From: Brachybacterium aquaticum | GTDB lineage: Bacteria; Actinomycetota; Actinomycetes; Actinomycetales; Dermabacteraceae | Assembly (NCBI RefSeq): GCF_014204755.1 | Contig: NZ_JACHLZ010000001.1 | Coordinates: forward strand, 2,232,001 to 2,296,000 | Direction: 5' to 3' | Length of the DNA stretch: 64,000 bases | In this document: one piece after another, positions 27,986 to 36,155 of the stretch | Layout: each line of letters opens with the position of its first letter | Position numbering within the stretch: position 1 is the first letter of the stretch | The notes under the pieces: generated by a model | Database searches by the model: none | What the model was told of the DNA's origin: nothing | The model's input: only the letters and a program-made list of their open reading frames with translations | Translations under genes and position numbers: made by a program

Positions 27986-30799
27986 TCAGAGCTTCGTGAT
28001 CGGCGCCGAGCGCAGCAGCAGGCGCTTCTGCCCGTGCGGCGCCTTGAAATGCACCTCGATCTGGGTGCGGTCCCCCTGCCCGGCGACCTCGGTGACCGTG
28101 CCCATCCCGAAGGTGTCGTGGGTGACGCGGTCACCGATCGCGAGCTGGGGCAGCTGGTCGGTGGGCGTGGGCGGGCGGCCCGAGCCGAAGCTGGGGCGCT
28201 TGACGTCGCGCCTGCCCCCGCCGATCCCGCCGCTGAACGACGGGCCGCGGGTGGAGCCGCCGCTGCCGTATCCCCCACCGCCGTAGCCGCCGCCGCGTCC
28301 GCCGCCGCTGTAGCCGCCACCGAGCGCGCTCGCGCCGAGGGTGGAGCCGGCCCGGGCGACGTCGAGGACCTCCTCGGGCACCTCGTCGAGGAAGCGGCTG
28401 GCGGGCATGAACTGGGTCTGCCCCCAGGTGGAGCGCATCTGGGCGCGGGTGAGGTAGAGCTTCTCGCGGGCGCGGGTGATGCCCACGTAGGCCAGGCGCC
28501 GCTCCTCCTCGAGCTCCTGCGGGTCCCCGAGCGTGCGGTGGTGAGGGAAGGTGCCGTCCTCCATGCCGGTGAGGAACACGACCGGGAACTCCAGGCCCTT
28601 GGCGGTGTGCAGGGTCATGAGGGTGACGAACTGGTCCTCCGCGCCGGGGATCTGGTCCGCGTCGGCGACGAGCGAGACCTTCTCCAGGAAGCGGTCCACG
28701 AGGCTCGCCTCGGGGTCGTCCGGCGCGGCGAGCGCCGCATCGGGGGCGACGTCCCCGCCCACGCCCGCAGGCGCGGGCGCCCCGTCGGCCGCCCCCGCCG
28801 TGTCGGCCCCGTCGGCCGCAGCGTCACCGTCGGCCGCGCCGTCGCCCTCCGCGTCCTCGTCCTCGGCCTCGCTGGCGATCGCGTCGAGCTCCTCGGCCTG
28901 GGCCTCGAACTCGGCCGCGACGCTGATGAGCTCGGCGAGGTTCTCCAGGCGCGACTCGTCCTGCGGGTCGTCGCTGCCCTGCAGCTCGGCGTAGTAGCCG
29001 GAGCGCTGCAGGATCGCCTCGAGCAGCTCGGCCGGGCCCGCGCCGGCGTCGGCCTGCGCCTGCAGGTCCTCGAGCATCGCCACGAAGGTGCGCACGGAGT
29101 TCAGGGAGCGGGTGGCGATGCCGGGCGCCTCCTCGGCGCGGCGCAGCGCCTCGCCGAACCCGATCCGGTCGCGCTCGGCGAGCATCGCGATCGCGGCCTC
29201 GGCCCGGTCGCCGATGCCGCGCTTGGGGACGTTGAGGATGCGGCGCAGGTTGATCTCGTCGGCCGGGTTGGCGAGGACCTGCAGGTAGGCGATCGCGTCC
29301 TTGATCTCGCGCCGCTCGTAGAAGCGGGTGCCGCCCACGACCCGGTAGGGCAGGCCGACGCGGATCAGCTGGTCCTCGAGCGCGCGGGACTGGGCGTTGG
29401 CGCGGTAGAAGATCGCGATGTCGCCGGCGCGGCGCCCGTCGTCCACGAGCGCGTCGATCTGGCGGCCGATGTAGCGGGCCTCGGACTGCTCGTCGTCGGC
29501 GACGTAGAGGGTGATCTTCTCGCCGGCGCCCTGGTCGGTCCACAGGTTCTTCTTGCGCCGGCCCTGGTTCTCCTCGATCACCGAGTTCGCGGCGGAGAGG
29601 ATGTTCTGGGTGGAGCGGTAGTTCTGCTCGAGCACGATCGTGCGGGCGGAGGGGAAGTCCTGCTCGAACTCGATGATGTTGCGGATGGTCGCGCCGCGGA
29701 AGGCGTAGATCGACTGGTCCGAGTCGCCGACCACGGTGAGATCCGCGGCCGGGTCCTCCCCCACCAGCTCCCGCACCAGCTGGTACTGAGCGGTGTTGGT
29801 GTCCTGGTACTCGTCCACCAGCAGGTGGCGGAAGCGGCGGCGGTAGCCCTCGCGGATCGCGGGGTTCTCGCGCAGCAGCTCGACGGTCAGGCCGATGAGG
29901 TCGTCGAAGTCCACCGCATTGGCCTGGCGCAGGCGCTCGGTGTAGTTGGTGTAAATGCGGGAGAGCAGCTGGTCCGCATCGTTCTTCGAGGTCTCCGCCC
30001 GGTCCGCGAAGTCGATCGGGTCCACCAGGTCGTTCTTCAGGGTGGAGATCCGCGAGGCGAGCGCGCGGGGGGCGTGCTTCTTGGTGTCCAGCTGGAGGTC
30101 CTTGGCGATCGTGGTGATCAGGCGCAGGGAGTCGGCGCTGTCGTAGATCGTGAACGAGCTCTTCAGCCCGGCCGCGGCGGCGTCCCGGCGCAGGATCCGC
30201 ACGCAGGCGCTGTGGAAGGTGGAGACCCACATGGTGCGCGCGGCGGGGCCGACAAGCTCCTCGACGCGCTCGCGCATCTCGGCGGCGGCCTTGTTGGTGA
30301 AGGTGATCGCGAGGATCTCGCCGGGCATCGCCTCGCCGGTGCGCAGCAGATGGGCGATACGGCGGGTGAGCACGCGGGTCTTGCCCGAGCCGGCGCCGGC
30401 GACGATCAGCAGCGGGCTGCCGCGGTGCTCGACGGCCTCGCGCTGGGCGGGATTCAGCCCGTTCACGAGCTCCTCCAGCCCCGGGGCGTCCAGGCGGGGC
30501 GCCCAGGCGCGCGCCGGGGGCATCGGCCGGGAGGCCGGGGGCTCCTCGGGCGCGGGGAGCTCGTCGTAGGGCGGCTCCTCCTCGTACGGGGGCTCCTCCT
30601 CGAAGGGCGGCTCGTCCTCCGGCGGTGGCTCACGATCCAGGAGGTCGTCGCCCTGCCCGGATCGATCGTCCTCGTCGGCCGTACCACCTGCGGGCCTGCC
30701 GCCTGCGGCCGACGCAGGCGGGGTCGGCGGGGTCACCGACACCCCGTCCAGGCGGCGGAAGGCGTCGGGCAGCGCGAAGTCGTCGAAGAGAGAGCTCAT
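27986..30799 (-). CDS. pcrA: ATP-dependent DNA helicase PcrA/UvrD
   Basis: 937 residues of a superfamily 1A 3'-5' helicase for repair and replication-fork clearance. An acidic, Pro/Glu-rich N-terminal extension of about 110 residues precedes the Q motif GLNPAQREAV. Walker A IVAGAGSGKTRVL is near 140, motif II is VDEYQDTN, and motif VI is YVGITRARE. Alanine- and acid-rich insertions occur around residues 650-720. The C-terminus has a Gly/Ser/Tyr-rich stretch and the Tudor-like GDRVTHDTFGMGTV domain typical of PcrA. TATCCT (30809-30814, minus) lies 9 bases before the ATG, so the leader would be about two bases. Confidence 0.95.
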   Translation of the reverse strand: MSSLFDDFALPDAFRRLDGVSVTPPTPPASAAGGRPAGGTADEDDRSGQGDDLLDREPPPEDEPPFEEEPPYEEEPPYDELPAPEEPPASRPMPPARAWAPRLDAPGLEELVNGLNPAQREAVEHRGSPLLIVAGAGSGKTRVLTRRIAHLLRTGEAMPGEILAITFTNKAAAEMRERVEELVGPAARTMWVSTFHSACVRILRRDAAAAGLKSSFTIYDSADSLRLITTIAKDLQLDTKKHAPRALASRISTLKNDLVDPIDFADRAETSKNDADQLLSRIYTNYTERLRQANAVDFDDLIGLTVELLRENPAIREGYRRRFRHLLVDEYQDTNTAQYQLVRELVGEDPAADLTVVGDSDQSIYAFRGATIRNIIEFEQDFPSARTIVLEQNYRSTQNILSAANSVIEENQGRRKKNLWTDQGAGEKITLYVADDEQSEARYIGRQIDALVDDGRRAGDIAIFYRANAQSRALEDQLIRVGLPYRVVGGTRFYERREIKDAIAYLQVLANPADEINLRRILNVPKRGIGDRAEAAIAMLAERDRIGFGEALRRAEEAPGIATRSLNSVRTFVAMLEDLQAQADAGAGPAELLEAILQRSGYYAELQGSDDPQDESRLENLAELISVAAEFEAQAEELDAIASEAEDEDAEGDGAADGDAAADGADTAGAADGAPAPAGVGGDVAPDAALAAPDDPEASLVDRFLEKVSLVADADQIPGAEDQFVTLMTLHTAKGLEFPVVFLTGMEDGTFPHHRTLGDPQELEEERRLAYVGITRAREKLYLTRAQMRSTWGQTQFMPASRFLDEVPEEVLDVARAGSTLGASALGGGYSGGGRGGGYGGGGYGSGGSTRGPSFSGGIGGGRRDVKRPSFGSGRPPTPTDQLPQLAIGDRVTHDTFGMGTVTEVAGQGDRTQIEVHFKAPHGQKRLLLRSAPITKL

Positions 30800-30903
30800 G
30801 AGGGTCCCAGGATAGGCGCGGGACCCGACAGCAGGCGCGCTGGCGGGTCCCGTGGTGGACGGAGCGGGGGCGGGGAGGAGCGGTCCGCGGTCCGCGGAGG
30901 TGA

Positions 30904-31239
30904 TCAGACGAAGACGGCGACGATCACGTTGACGATGATGGCGGTCGGGATGCCGAACCACACGGCCGACGGGGTCTGCTCGCCCTTGCGGTCGGCGATG
31001 TAGGCCAGGACCACCGCGATGATCGCGACGATCAGCTTGATGCCGAGCTTCATGTGGTTGGGGTCGTAGGCGATGGAGACCAGTGCGGCCAGGACGATGC
31101 CGAAGACGAGGGCACCGGCGGCGGCGTGCGCCATGCCCTTGTTGGGGACGCGGGTGCGGGCGGAGGCGACCCAGGTGCCGAGCGCGACCGCCCAGCAGAT
31201 CATGTGCAGCACGACGAACAAGGAGATCAGGAAGGACAT
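30904..31239 (-). CDS. Small membrane protein of unknown function
   Basis: 111 residues with about four membrane segments (starting SFLISLFVVLHMICWAVALG). No known domain recognised. TAGCAT (31246-31251, minus) lies 6 bases before the ATG, indicating a leaderless mRNA. Its promoter is back to back with that of the flippase-like gene; the start codons are 61 bases apart. Confidence 0.7.
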   Translation of the reverse strand: MSFLISLFVVLHMICWAVALGTWVASARTRVPNKGMAHAAAGALVFGIVLAALVSIAYDPNHMKLGIKLIVAIIAVVLAYIADRKGEQTPSAVWFGIPTAIIVNVIVAVFV

Positions 31240-31288
31240 GCCTCGATGCTAGTTGTCCGGCGCTGAGAAGTCCCTGCCCCGTGCATGC

Positions 31289-31294
31289 GAGAAT
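31289..31294 (+). promoter_or_regulatory. -10 hexamer of the flippase-like gene (leaderless)
   Basis: GAGAAT, 6 bases before the ATG at 31301. It favours this start over the ATG-like codon at 31253. Confidence 0.4.
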
Positions 31295-31300
31295 CGCCGC

Positions 31301-32449
31301 ATGTCAGAGGCCTCACCCGGTTCCCCGGATCGTCCCTCCGCCGACCGGCCGCAGGGCCCCGCGCTCCCGGCCCCCGACGCCGCGGCCGGGGACGGGCTGG
31401 AGTGGATGGGCGAGGACTACGAGGAGATCGGCGAGCGCCCCTCCGCGCCCGCGGCCCGACGGATAGTCGCCGGTGTCCTCTCGGGTCTGCTGGTGCTCGC
31501 GCTGCTGGCCTGGGCGCTGCCCTGGGCGACCGGCTCGACCTGGCCGCAGATCCTCTCCGCCCTCGGCGCCCTGCCAATGTGGGCGGTGCCGGCGATGCTG
31601 GTGCTCGGCGTCGCGGCGCTGCTGCTCGAATCGCTGACCGTGCGGGCAGCCGTGCCCGGTGCCCGGACCTCCACCGCGCTGCTGGGCCATGCTGCCTCGC
31701 AGGGCGCGGCGCTCGCGGTCCCCGGCGGGTCGATGCTCGGACTGGGGCTGCTGGCCTGGATCCTGCGCCGCGCCGGCCTCGCCCTGCCCGTCATCCTCAC
31801 CGGCATCATCGCCGCGTCCCTCGTGGAGATGGCGATCACCTCGGTGCTGATCCCGCTGCTGGGGCTCGGCGCCTATGCGCTCTCCTCGCTGCTCGCCCCC
31901 ACGGGCCTCGAGCTGCCGGGCGCGCTCTGGGCGGCGGTGGTGGCCGTGGCGGTGGCGGTGCTCGCCCTGGTCCTCACCGGGGTCCTGCTGCAGCGTCGGG
32001 TGCTGGCCGGTCTGCTCTCAGGTCTCGGCGGGGCGGTGCCGGAGAACGTCGCCTGCGGGATCCTCCACCAGCGCGACGTGCTGGTGGAGATGCTGCGCCG
32101 ACGTGGCCCGGCGCTCGTGCTGCCCACCCTCGCGGCGCGGGTGCTGCAGTGGGGGGCGCTGCTGGCGGCGATCGAGGCGGTCGGCGCCGACGTGCCGCTG
32201 CTGCTGACGGTGGCGATCTTCGCGCTCGGGCGGGTGCTGGCGCTCGTGCCGCTGACGCCCGGCGGTGCCGGGATCGCGGAGACGGTGGGCGGGGCGGCGC
32301 TGGTGGCGCTCGGCGTCGCCTCCGCCGATGCAGCCGCGGCGATGCTCCTGCTGCTCGTGGCGATGCTGATCGTGCCGCTGGCGGCCGGCGGGCTCGCCCT
32401 CGCTCTCGCCGTGGGCGGGCGTCCGCGCCACGAGGCGGAGGCGCGCTGA
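31301..32449 (+). CDS. Lysylphosphatidylglycerol synthase-type flippase domain protein (YbhN-like)
   Basis: 382 residues. A disordered Pro/Ala N-terminus (about 60 residues) and eight or so membrane segments. The motif LVPLTPGGAGIAETVGG near the C-terminus is typical of the LPG_synthase_TM/YbhN family, which holds lipid flippases and membrane-anchor domains. No aminoacyl-transfer domain is fused, so lipid translocation or an accessory role is likely. Its end meets the convergent 32454-32963 gene with a gap of only four bases. Confidence 0.8.
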   Translation: MSEASPGSPDRPSADRPQGPALPAPDAAAGDGLEWMGEDYEEIGERPSAPAARRIVAGVLSGLLVLALLAWALPWATGSTWPQILSALGALPMWAVPAMLVLGVAALLLESLTVRAAVPGARTSTALLGHAASQGAALAVPGGSMLGLGLLAWILRRAGLALPVILTGIIAASLVEMAITSVLIPLLGLGAYALSSLLAPTGLELPGALWAAVVAVAVAVLALVLTGVLLQRRVLAGLLSGLGGAVPENVACGILHQRDVLVEMLRRRGPALVLPTLAARVLQWGALLAAIEAVGADVPLLLTVAIFALGRVLALVPLTPGGAGIAETVGGAALVALGVASADAAAAMLLLLVAMLIVPLAAGGLALALAVGGRPRHEAEAR

Positions 32450-32453
32450 GCGC

Positions 32454-32963
32454 TCAGTCCTCCGGGTCGAAGTCCGGGGTCTCGATGCCCAGGCTGTGGG
32501 AGGGATGGACGGACGAGGGATGGGCGAGCAGCCCCTCCTCGGCGCTCGGGCGCAGCGGGAAGCCGCCGATGCTCGCACCGTGGTCGGTGCCTCCGAAGGA
32601 GGCGACACCCATGTGCGAGACGACGTCGTGCACGTGCCGGTGCGCGTCGTCGCCCGTGCCCAGGAAGCCCGCGCCGAGGTAGCCGCCGAGCCTGCGCCCG
32701 CTGCTCCGCTCCGCGACGACCGCGGCCTCGTCCAGGCGCCGCGCGGCGGCGCGAAGTCCGGTGGCGACGCGGCCCAGCTCGGCGTGCTCCTCCAGGGTCC
32801 AGCGCTCGTGGATCCGCTCCCCCGTGCGACGGGTCGCCGGGTCCTCGGAGCGTGCGACCTCGGCGAGCGTGTTCGCCAGGCGCAGGCGCAGCAGGGTGAC
32901 CCGGTCCGCGGCGCGGCGCTGGGCGTCGGCGAGTCCTCGCAGCGCGCGCGGATCTGCGCTCAT
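32454..32963 (-). CDS. Hypothetical helical protein
   Basis: 169 residues. The N-terminal 100 residues are helix-rich with many Arg/Ala/Leu (LADAQRRAADRVTLLRLRL); the C-terminus is less ordered, with GFLGTGDDAHRHVHDV and an acidic end. No family recognised. Ribosome site GGAGGAG upstream. The ATG overlaps the stop of the hydrolase gene (ATGA at 32960-32963), so it is the last gene of the bldC-hydrolase run. Confidence 0.6.
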   Translation of the reverse strand: MSADPRALRGLADAQRRAADRVTLLRLRLANTLAEVARSEDPATRRTGERIHERWTLEEHAELGRVATGLRAAARRLDEAAVVAERSSGRRLGGYLGAGFLGTGDDAHRHVHDVVSHMGVASFGGTDHGASIGGFPLRPSAEEGLLAHPSSVHPSHSLGIETPDFDPED

Positions 32964-34039
32964 CGCTCTCCTCCGTCCCCTGACGTGACGTGGCCCCGCG
33001 CAGTGCCATCCTGCCCGGCGTCGCCCGACTCCCTCATCGTAGGCGGTGCGCCGAACTCGTCGTCCAGCCAGCCGTCGAGCTCCGCGATCGCCCGCGCACG
33101 CACCTCGGGATCGGAGAGGAACACGTCGTGGCGGGCGCCGTCGAGGGCGACCTGGCGCACCCGGGATCCCAGCCCGTCGGCGGCGACGGTCATCGCCCGC
33201 ACGTCCAGCACGGAGTCGGCGCGCCGCATGTCCTCGGTGAAGCGCGCCCCGATGCGGGTGCGGGCCGAGCGGAGCACCAGGACCGGGATGGGCAGCGGTC
33301 CGGCGGCGGCCAGTCGGCGCTGCCCGTCGAGCACGGCGGCGAGGGTGTCGGCGGGGAAGCGATGCCCTCCGGGCGGCTTCAGCGCGAGGTCGTAGTCGTA
33401 CTCCCCGCCGAACTCGCGATGGGTGGTGCGGGCGTAGTGGTCGGATCCGGGAGGGAGGATCGGCTTCTCGCCGAGGCGCTCGGCGAGCAGCCGCACGGGC
33501 GCTTCGATCACGGCGCGGGCCACGGAGCCGAGGTGCATCTCGAGCCACGGCGAGTTCAGGGCGAGGCCGCGCACCGCGCCGGGGTGGCGCTGGGCGTAGA
33601 GGGTGGCGGTGAGTCCACCGGTGGAGTGGGCGAGCAGGACCGGGGGCCGGTCCCGGCCGATGAGCCGCAGCGCGGCGCCGATCTCCGCGTCGTAGCGGGA
33701 GAGGTGGTCGATCTCGGTGGGGGTCTGCCCGGGCAGCAGGCTGCGCCCGTACTTGCGCAGGTCCAGTCCCCACACGTCGTGGCCCCGATCGCCCAGATGG
33801 TCCATCAGATCGCCGTCGAAGACGTAGTCGGACCAGCCGTGCATCAGCAGGATCGGCGGCGGCTCGTCCCGGGTCTCACCAGCCCTGTCCGCCGCTCCTG
33901 CGGGTGCGGCGGGGGCGGTGCTCCGGCGGTGGAGGACGGTGGCGACGAGGGGTCCCTCCTCGTCGCGGCCCAGATCGATCCGATGGGCGGTGTAGCCCTC
34001 GCCGAGGATCGCGTCGGTGTGCACGCGAGAGGTGCTCAC
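32960..34039 (-). CDS. Alpha/beta hydrolase
   Basis: 359 residues. LLMHGWSDYV forms the oxyanion region. The nucleophile elbow reads LLAHSTGGLTA, so the first Gly of GxSxG is Ala. The acid lies before LRSARTRIG and the catalytic His in LDGARHDVFLSDPEV. The layout resembles monoacylglycerol lipase or lysophospholipase-like serine hydrolases (inference). The GTG start overlaps the bldC stop (GTGA at 34036-34039), so expression is tied to bldC. C-terminal 25 residues are disordered. Confidence 0.85.
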   Translation of the reverse strand: MSTSRVHTDAILGEGYTAHRIDLGRDEEGPLVATVLHRRSTAPAAPAGAADRAGETRDEPPPILLMHGWSDYVFDGDLMDHLGDRGHDVWGLDLRKYGRSLLPGQTPTEIDHLSRYDAEIGAALRLIGRDRPPVLLAHSTGGLTATLYAQRHPGAVRGLALNSPWLEMHLGSVARAVIEAPVRLLAERLGEKPILPPGSDHYARTTHREFGGEYDYDLALKPPGGHRFPADTLAAVLDGQRRLAAAGPLPIPVLVLRSARTRIGARFTEDMRRADSVLDVRAMTVAADGLGSRVRQVALDGARHDVFLSDPEVRARAIAELDGWLDDEFGAPPTMRESGDAGQDGTARGHVTSGDGGER

Positions 34040-34266
34040 ACGTCCTTGGTGCTCTCCCGCAGCAGTTCCACGACCTCGCCGCGGCGGTAGCGGCGGTGGC
34101 CTCCGAGGGTGCGCATGTACGTGAGCTTGCCGGCCTGGGCCCAGCGCGTCACCGTCTTGGGATCGACGTGGAACATGGTCGCGACCTCGGCCGGGGTCAT
34201 CAGCTCGGCGGCATCCTCGGCCCCGTCCCGCTGCTGTTCCGGGGTCTCGTTCATGGAGGAGGGCAC
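34036..34266 (-). CDS. bldC: BldC-like MerR/excisionase-type DNA-binding protein
   Basis: 76 residues. LMTPAEVATMFHVDPKTVTRWA and GKLTYMRTLGGHRRYRRGEV match Streptomyces BldC, a single winged helix that binds head to tail on AT-rich direct repeats and controls development. An ATG at 34252-34254 is the alternative start (72 residues); neither has a good ribosome site. Its place next to a DUF3073 gene and purM/purF is a conserved actinobacterial arrangement. Here it is coupled to a hydrolase. In a non-sporulating relative it may act as a general growth-phase regulator. Confidence 0.85.
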   Translation of the reverse strand: MPSSMNETPEQQRDGAEDAAELMTPAEVATMFHVDPKTVTRWAQAGKLTYMRTLGGHRRYRRGEVVELLRESTKDV

Positions 34267-34671
34267 CTTTCGCCAGGGGGGGGAGAGATCGCGTCGGCAA
34301 CGGGTCGGGAATCCATCGCGCGAGCTGGCATCAAGCGTACTCGGTGCTGAGCCGGACCTTGGTCAACACGTGTCATCAAAACGGCCAATTCGGACATGGA
34401 GTTCGTACTCAGAGCCCGCTTGCTACCCATCGGTCTTTTTTCGGCGGCGGTGCGGTTCAGGGCGTGTCGCAGCGCTCCCGGCCCCTCCCCCGCACTCCCG
34501 GAGCGTCCGGGCCGTCCGGTGCGCGTCGCGCCGACGCGCCGGTGTGGCCAAGGTCAGGTCACAGGGGTTCGCCGGACCGCAGAGTGAGCATGTACTCTGG
34601 GCATCCGAAACTAATGCCATCCTCCGGGTCGTCGAGAACACCCGGCACCCGACGCACAGGGGGTCAGATCC
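34267..34671. promoter_or_regulatory. bldC/DUF3073 divergent control region
   Basis: 405 bases without a gene. Around 34360-34450 the DNA is clearly less GC-rich, including CATCAAAACGGCCAATTCGG and a T-run at 34436-34441. GAGTTCGTACTC near 34402 is a small inverted repeat. Upstream of DUF3073, TACTCT near 34593 could be the -10 element of a leader of about 70 bases, with a GGGGG site before the ATG. AT-rich blocks are plausible autoregulatory BldC sites (inference from the Streptomyces protein). Confidence 0.4.
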
Positions 34672-34872
34672 ATGGGTCGCGGCCGACAGAAAGCCAAGCA
34701 CACCAAGGTGGCACGGGACCTCAAGTACTACAGCCCGCCGACGGACCTCACGGCACTGCAGCGCGAGCTGCAGTCGCAGCGGGGCGAGACGTCCCCCGCC
34801 GACGGAGACGACTGGGCCGAGGACAGCGACGACTGGGCCGACGAGGACGCACCGTCCGCGCATCGGCGCTGA
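34672..34872 (+). CDS. DUF3073 protein
   Basis: 66 residues. The start GRGRQKAKHTKVARDLKYY is the DUF3073 signature, with an acidic Trp/Asp tail (DDWAEDSDDWADED). Small, basic-then-acidic, found widely in actinobacteria beside purM/bldC; role unknown. Ends just before a strong terminator. Confidence 0.9.
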   Translation: MGRGRQKAKHTKVARDLKYYSPPTDLTALQRELQSQRGETSPADGDDWAEDSDDWADEDAPSAHRR

Positions 34873-34908
34873 CCGGCGCCCGGCAGGCGCCGAGGACCAC
34901 GTGACAGC

Positions 34909-34942
34909 GCAGGAGGGCCGCCCCGAGGGGCGGCCCTCCTGC
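34909..34942. terminator. Bidirectional hairpin between DUF3073 and purM
   Basis: Arms begin GCAGGAGGGCCGCCCC at 34909 and end at 34942 with a 2-base loop. It serves the convergent DUF3073 and purM ends. Confidence 0.85.
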
Positions 34943-35000
34943 TGCGTCCGGGAGTGATCCGGGACCGGTCCCGGACCGCTGATCCGGGACCGCTGCGGGC

Positions 35001-36155
35001 TCAGGCCCAGCCGGGATGCTGGCCGACGAGCAGCACTGCGCCGCCCTCGACGCCCTTGGCGCCGGTGACCACGTGCTCGAGCGGGTGACCCGGCTCGGGC
35101 AGGGTCTCCTCCCCCACCACCTCGCCGATCACGCGCGCACCGAGTCCGCGCTCGGCGAGGACGGCGAGGACGGCATCGGCCTGCTCCGGGGCGACCAGCG
35201 CGACCATGCCGATGCCCATGTTCAGGGTGCCCTCGAGGTCGAGCTGCGGCACCTCGCCCCAGCGGGCGACGTGACCGAAGACCGCTCCGGGCTCCCAGGT
35301 GGCCCGGTCCACGCGCGCGGCGAGGCCGCGGGGCATGACCCGGGCGAGGTTCGCGGCGAGCCCGCCGCCGGTGACATGGCTGAGGGCGTGGACGGCACCG
35401 CCGGTGCGGGTGTCCCCGAGCACGGCCAGCAGGTCCGCGGTGTAGATGCGGGTGGGCTCGAGCAGCTCCTCGCCGAGGGTGCGGCCGAAGTCCTCGATGT
35501 CCTGGTCGAGGGTGAGCCCCGCGGCGGAGACCACGGCGCGCACGAGGGAGTAGCCGTTGGAGTGCAGGCCGGAGGCGTCCATGCCGATGACGACGTCGCC
35601 CTGGCGGACCCGCTCGGGGCCGAGCAGCGCGTCGGCCTCGACCACGCCGACGGCGGCGCCGGCCACGTCGTAGTCCTCGGGGGACATCAGGCCCGGGTGC
35701 TCGGCGGTCTCGCCGCCCACCAACGCGCAGCCGGCGAGGGTGCAGCCCTCGGCGATGCCGCGGACGATGTCCGCGATCCGCTCGGGCACCACGGCACCGC
35801 AGGCGATGTAGTCGGTCATGGCCAGCGGCGCGGCGCCGACGACGATGATGTCGTCCACGACCATGCCCACGAGGTCGCGGCCGATGGTGTCGTGCACGTC
35901 CATCGCCCGGGCGATCGCGATCTTGGTGCCGACCCCGTCGGTCGAGGAGGCCAGCAGCGGGCGGCGGTAGTCCCTCAGCGCGCTGACGTCCACGAGACCG
36001 GCGAAGGCGCCGATCCCGCCGAGGACCGTCGGCCCGTGGGTGGCGGCGACCGCCTCCTTCATCAGCTCCACCGCGCGGTCGCCCGCGGCGGTGTCCACTC
36101 CGGCGGCGGCGTAGGTGATCCCGGAACCGGGGGCGGGCTGGGGGGTGGTGTTCAT
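35001..36155 (-). CDS. purM: Phosphoribosylformylglycinamidine cyclo-ligase (AIR synthetase)
   Basis: 384 residues. Fifth step of purine synthesis: ATP-dependent closure of FGAM to AIR. Seen: YAAAGVDTAAGDRAVELMK, the glycine-rich GGIGAFAGLVDVS, SSTDGVGTKIAIA, VGGETAEHPG and SHVTGGGLAANLARVMP, all PurM landmarks. The ATG overlaps the purF stop (ATGA at 36152-36155). Last gene of the purA-to-purM run, ended by the hairpin at 34909-34942. The C-terminal 35 residues are a family-atypical extension. Confidence 0.96.
   Translation of the reverse strand: MNTTPQPAPGSGITYAAAGVDTAAGDRAVELMKEAVAATHGPTVLGGIGAFAGLVDVSALRDYRRPLLASSTDGVGTKIAIARAMDVHDTIGRDLVGMVVDDIIVVGAAPLAMTDYIACGAVVPERIADIVRGIAEGCTLAGCALVGGETAEHPGLMSPEDYDVAGAAVGVVEADALLGPERVRQGDVVIGMDASGLHSNGYSLVRAVVSAAGLTLDQDIEDFGRTLGEELLEPTRIYTADLLAVLGDTRTGGAVHALSHVTGGGLAANLARVMPRGLAARVDRATWEPGAVFGHVARWGEVPQLDLEGTLNMGIGMVALVAPEQADAVLAVLAERGLGARVIGEVVGEETLPEPGHPLEHVVTGAKGVEGGAVLLVGQHPGWA

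Noticed and set aside
31253..31300. Upstream extension of the flippase-like gene by 16 codons
   Set aside because: The upstream codons carry the -10 element of the leaderless start at 31301 and show no conserved sequence.
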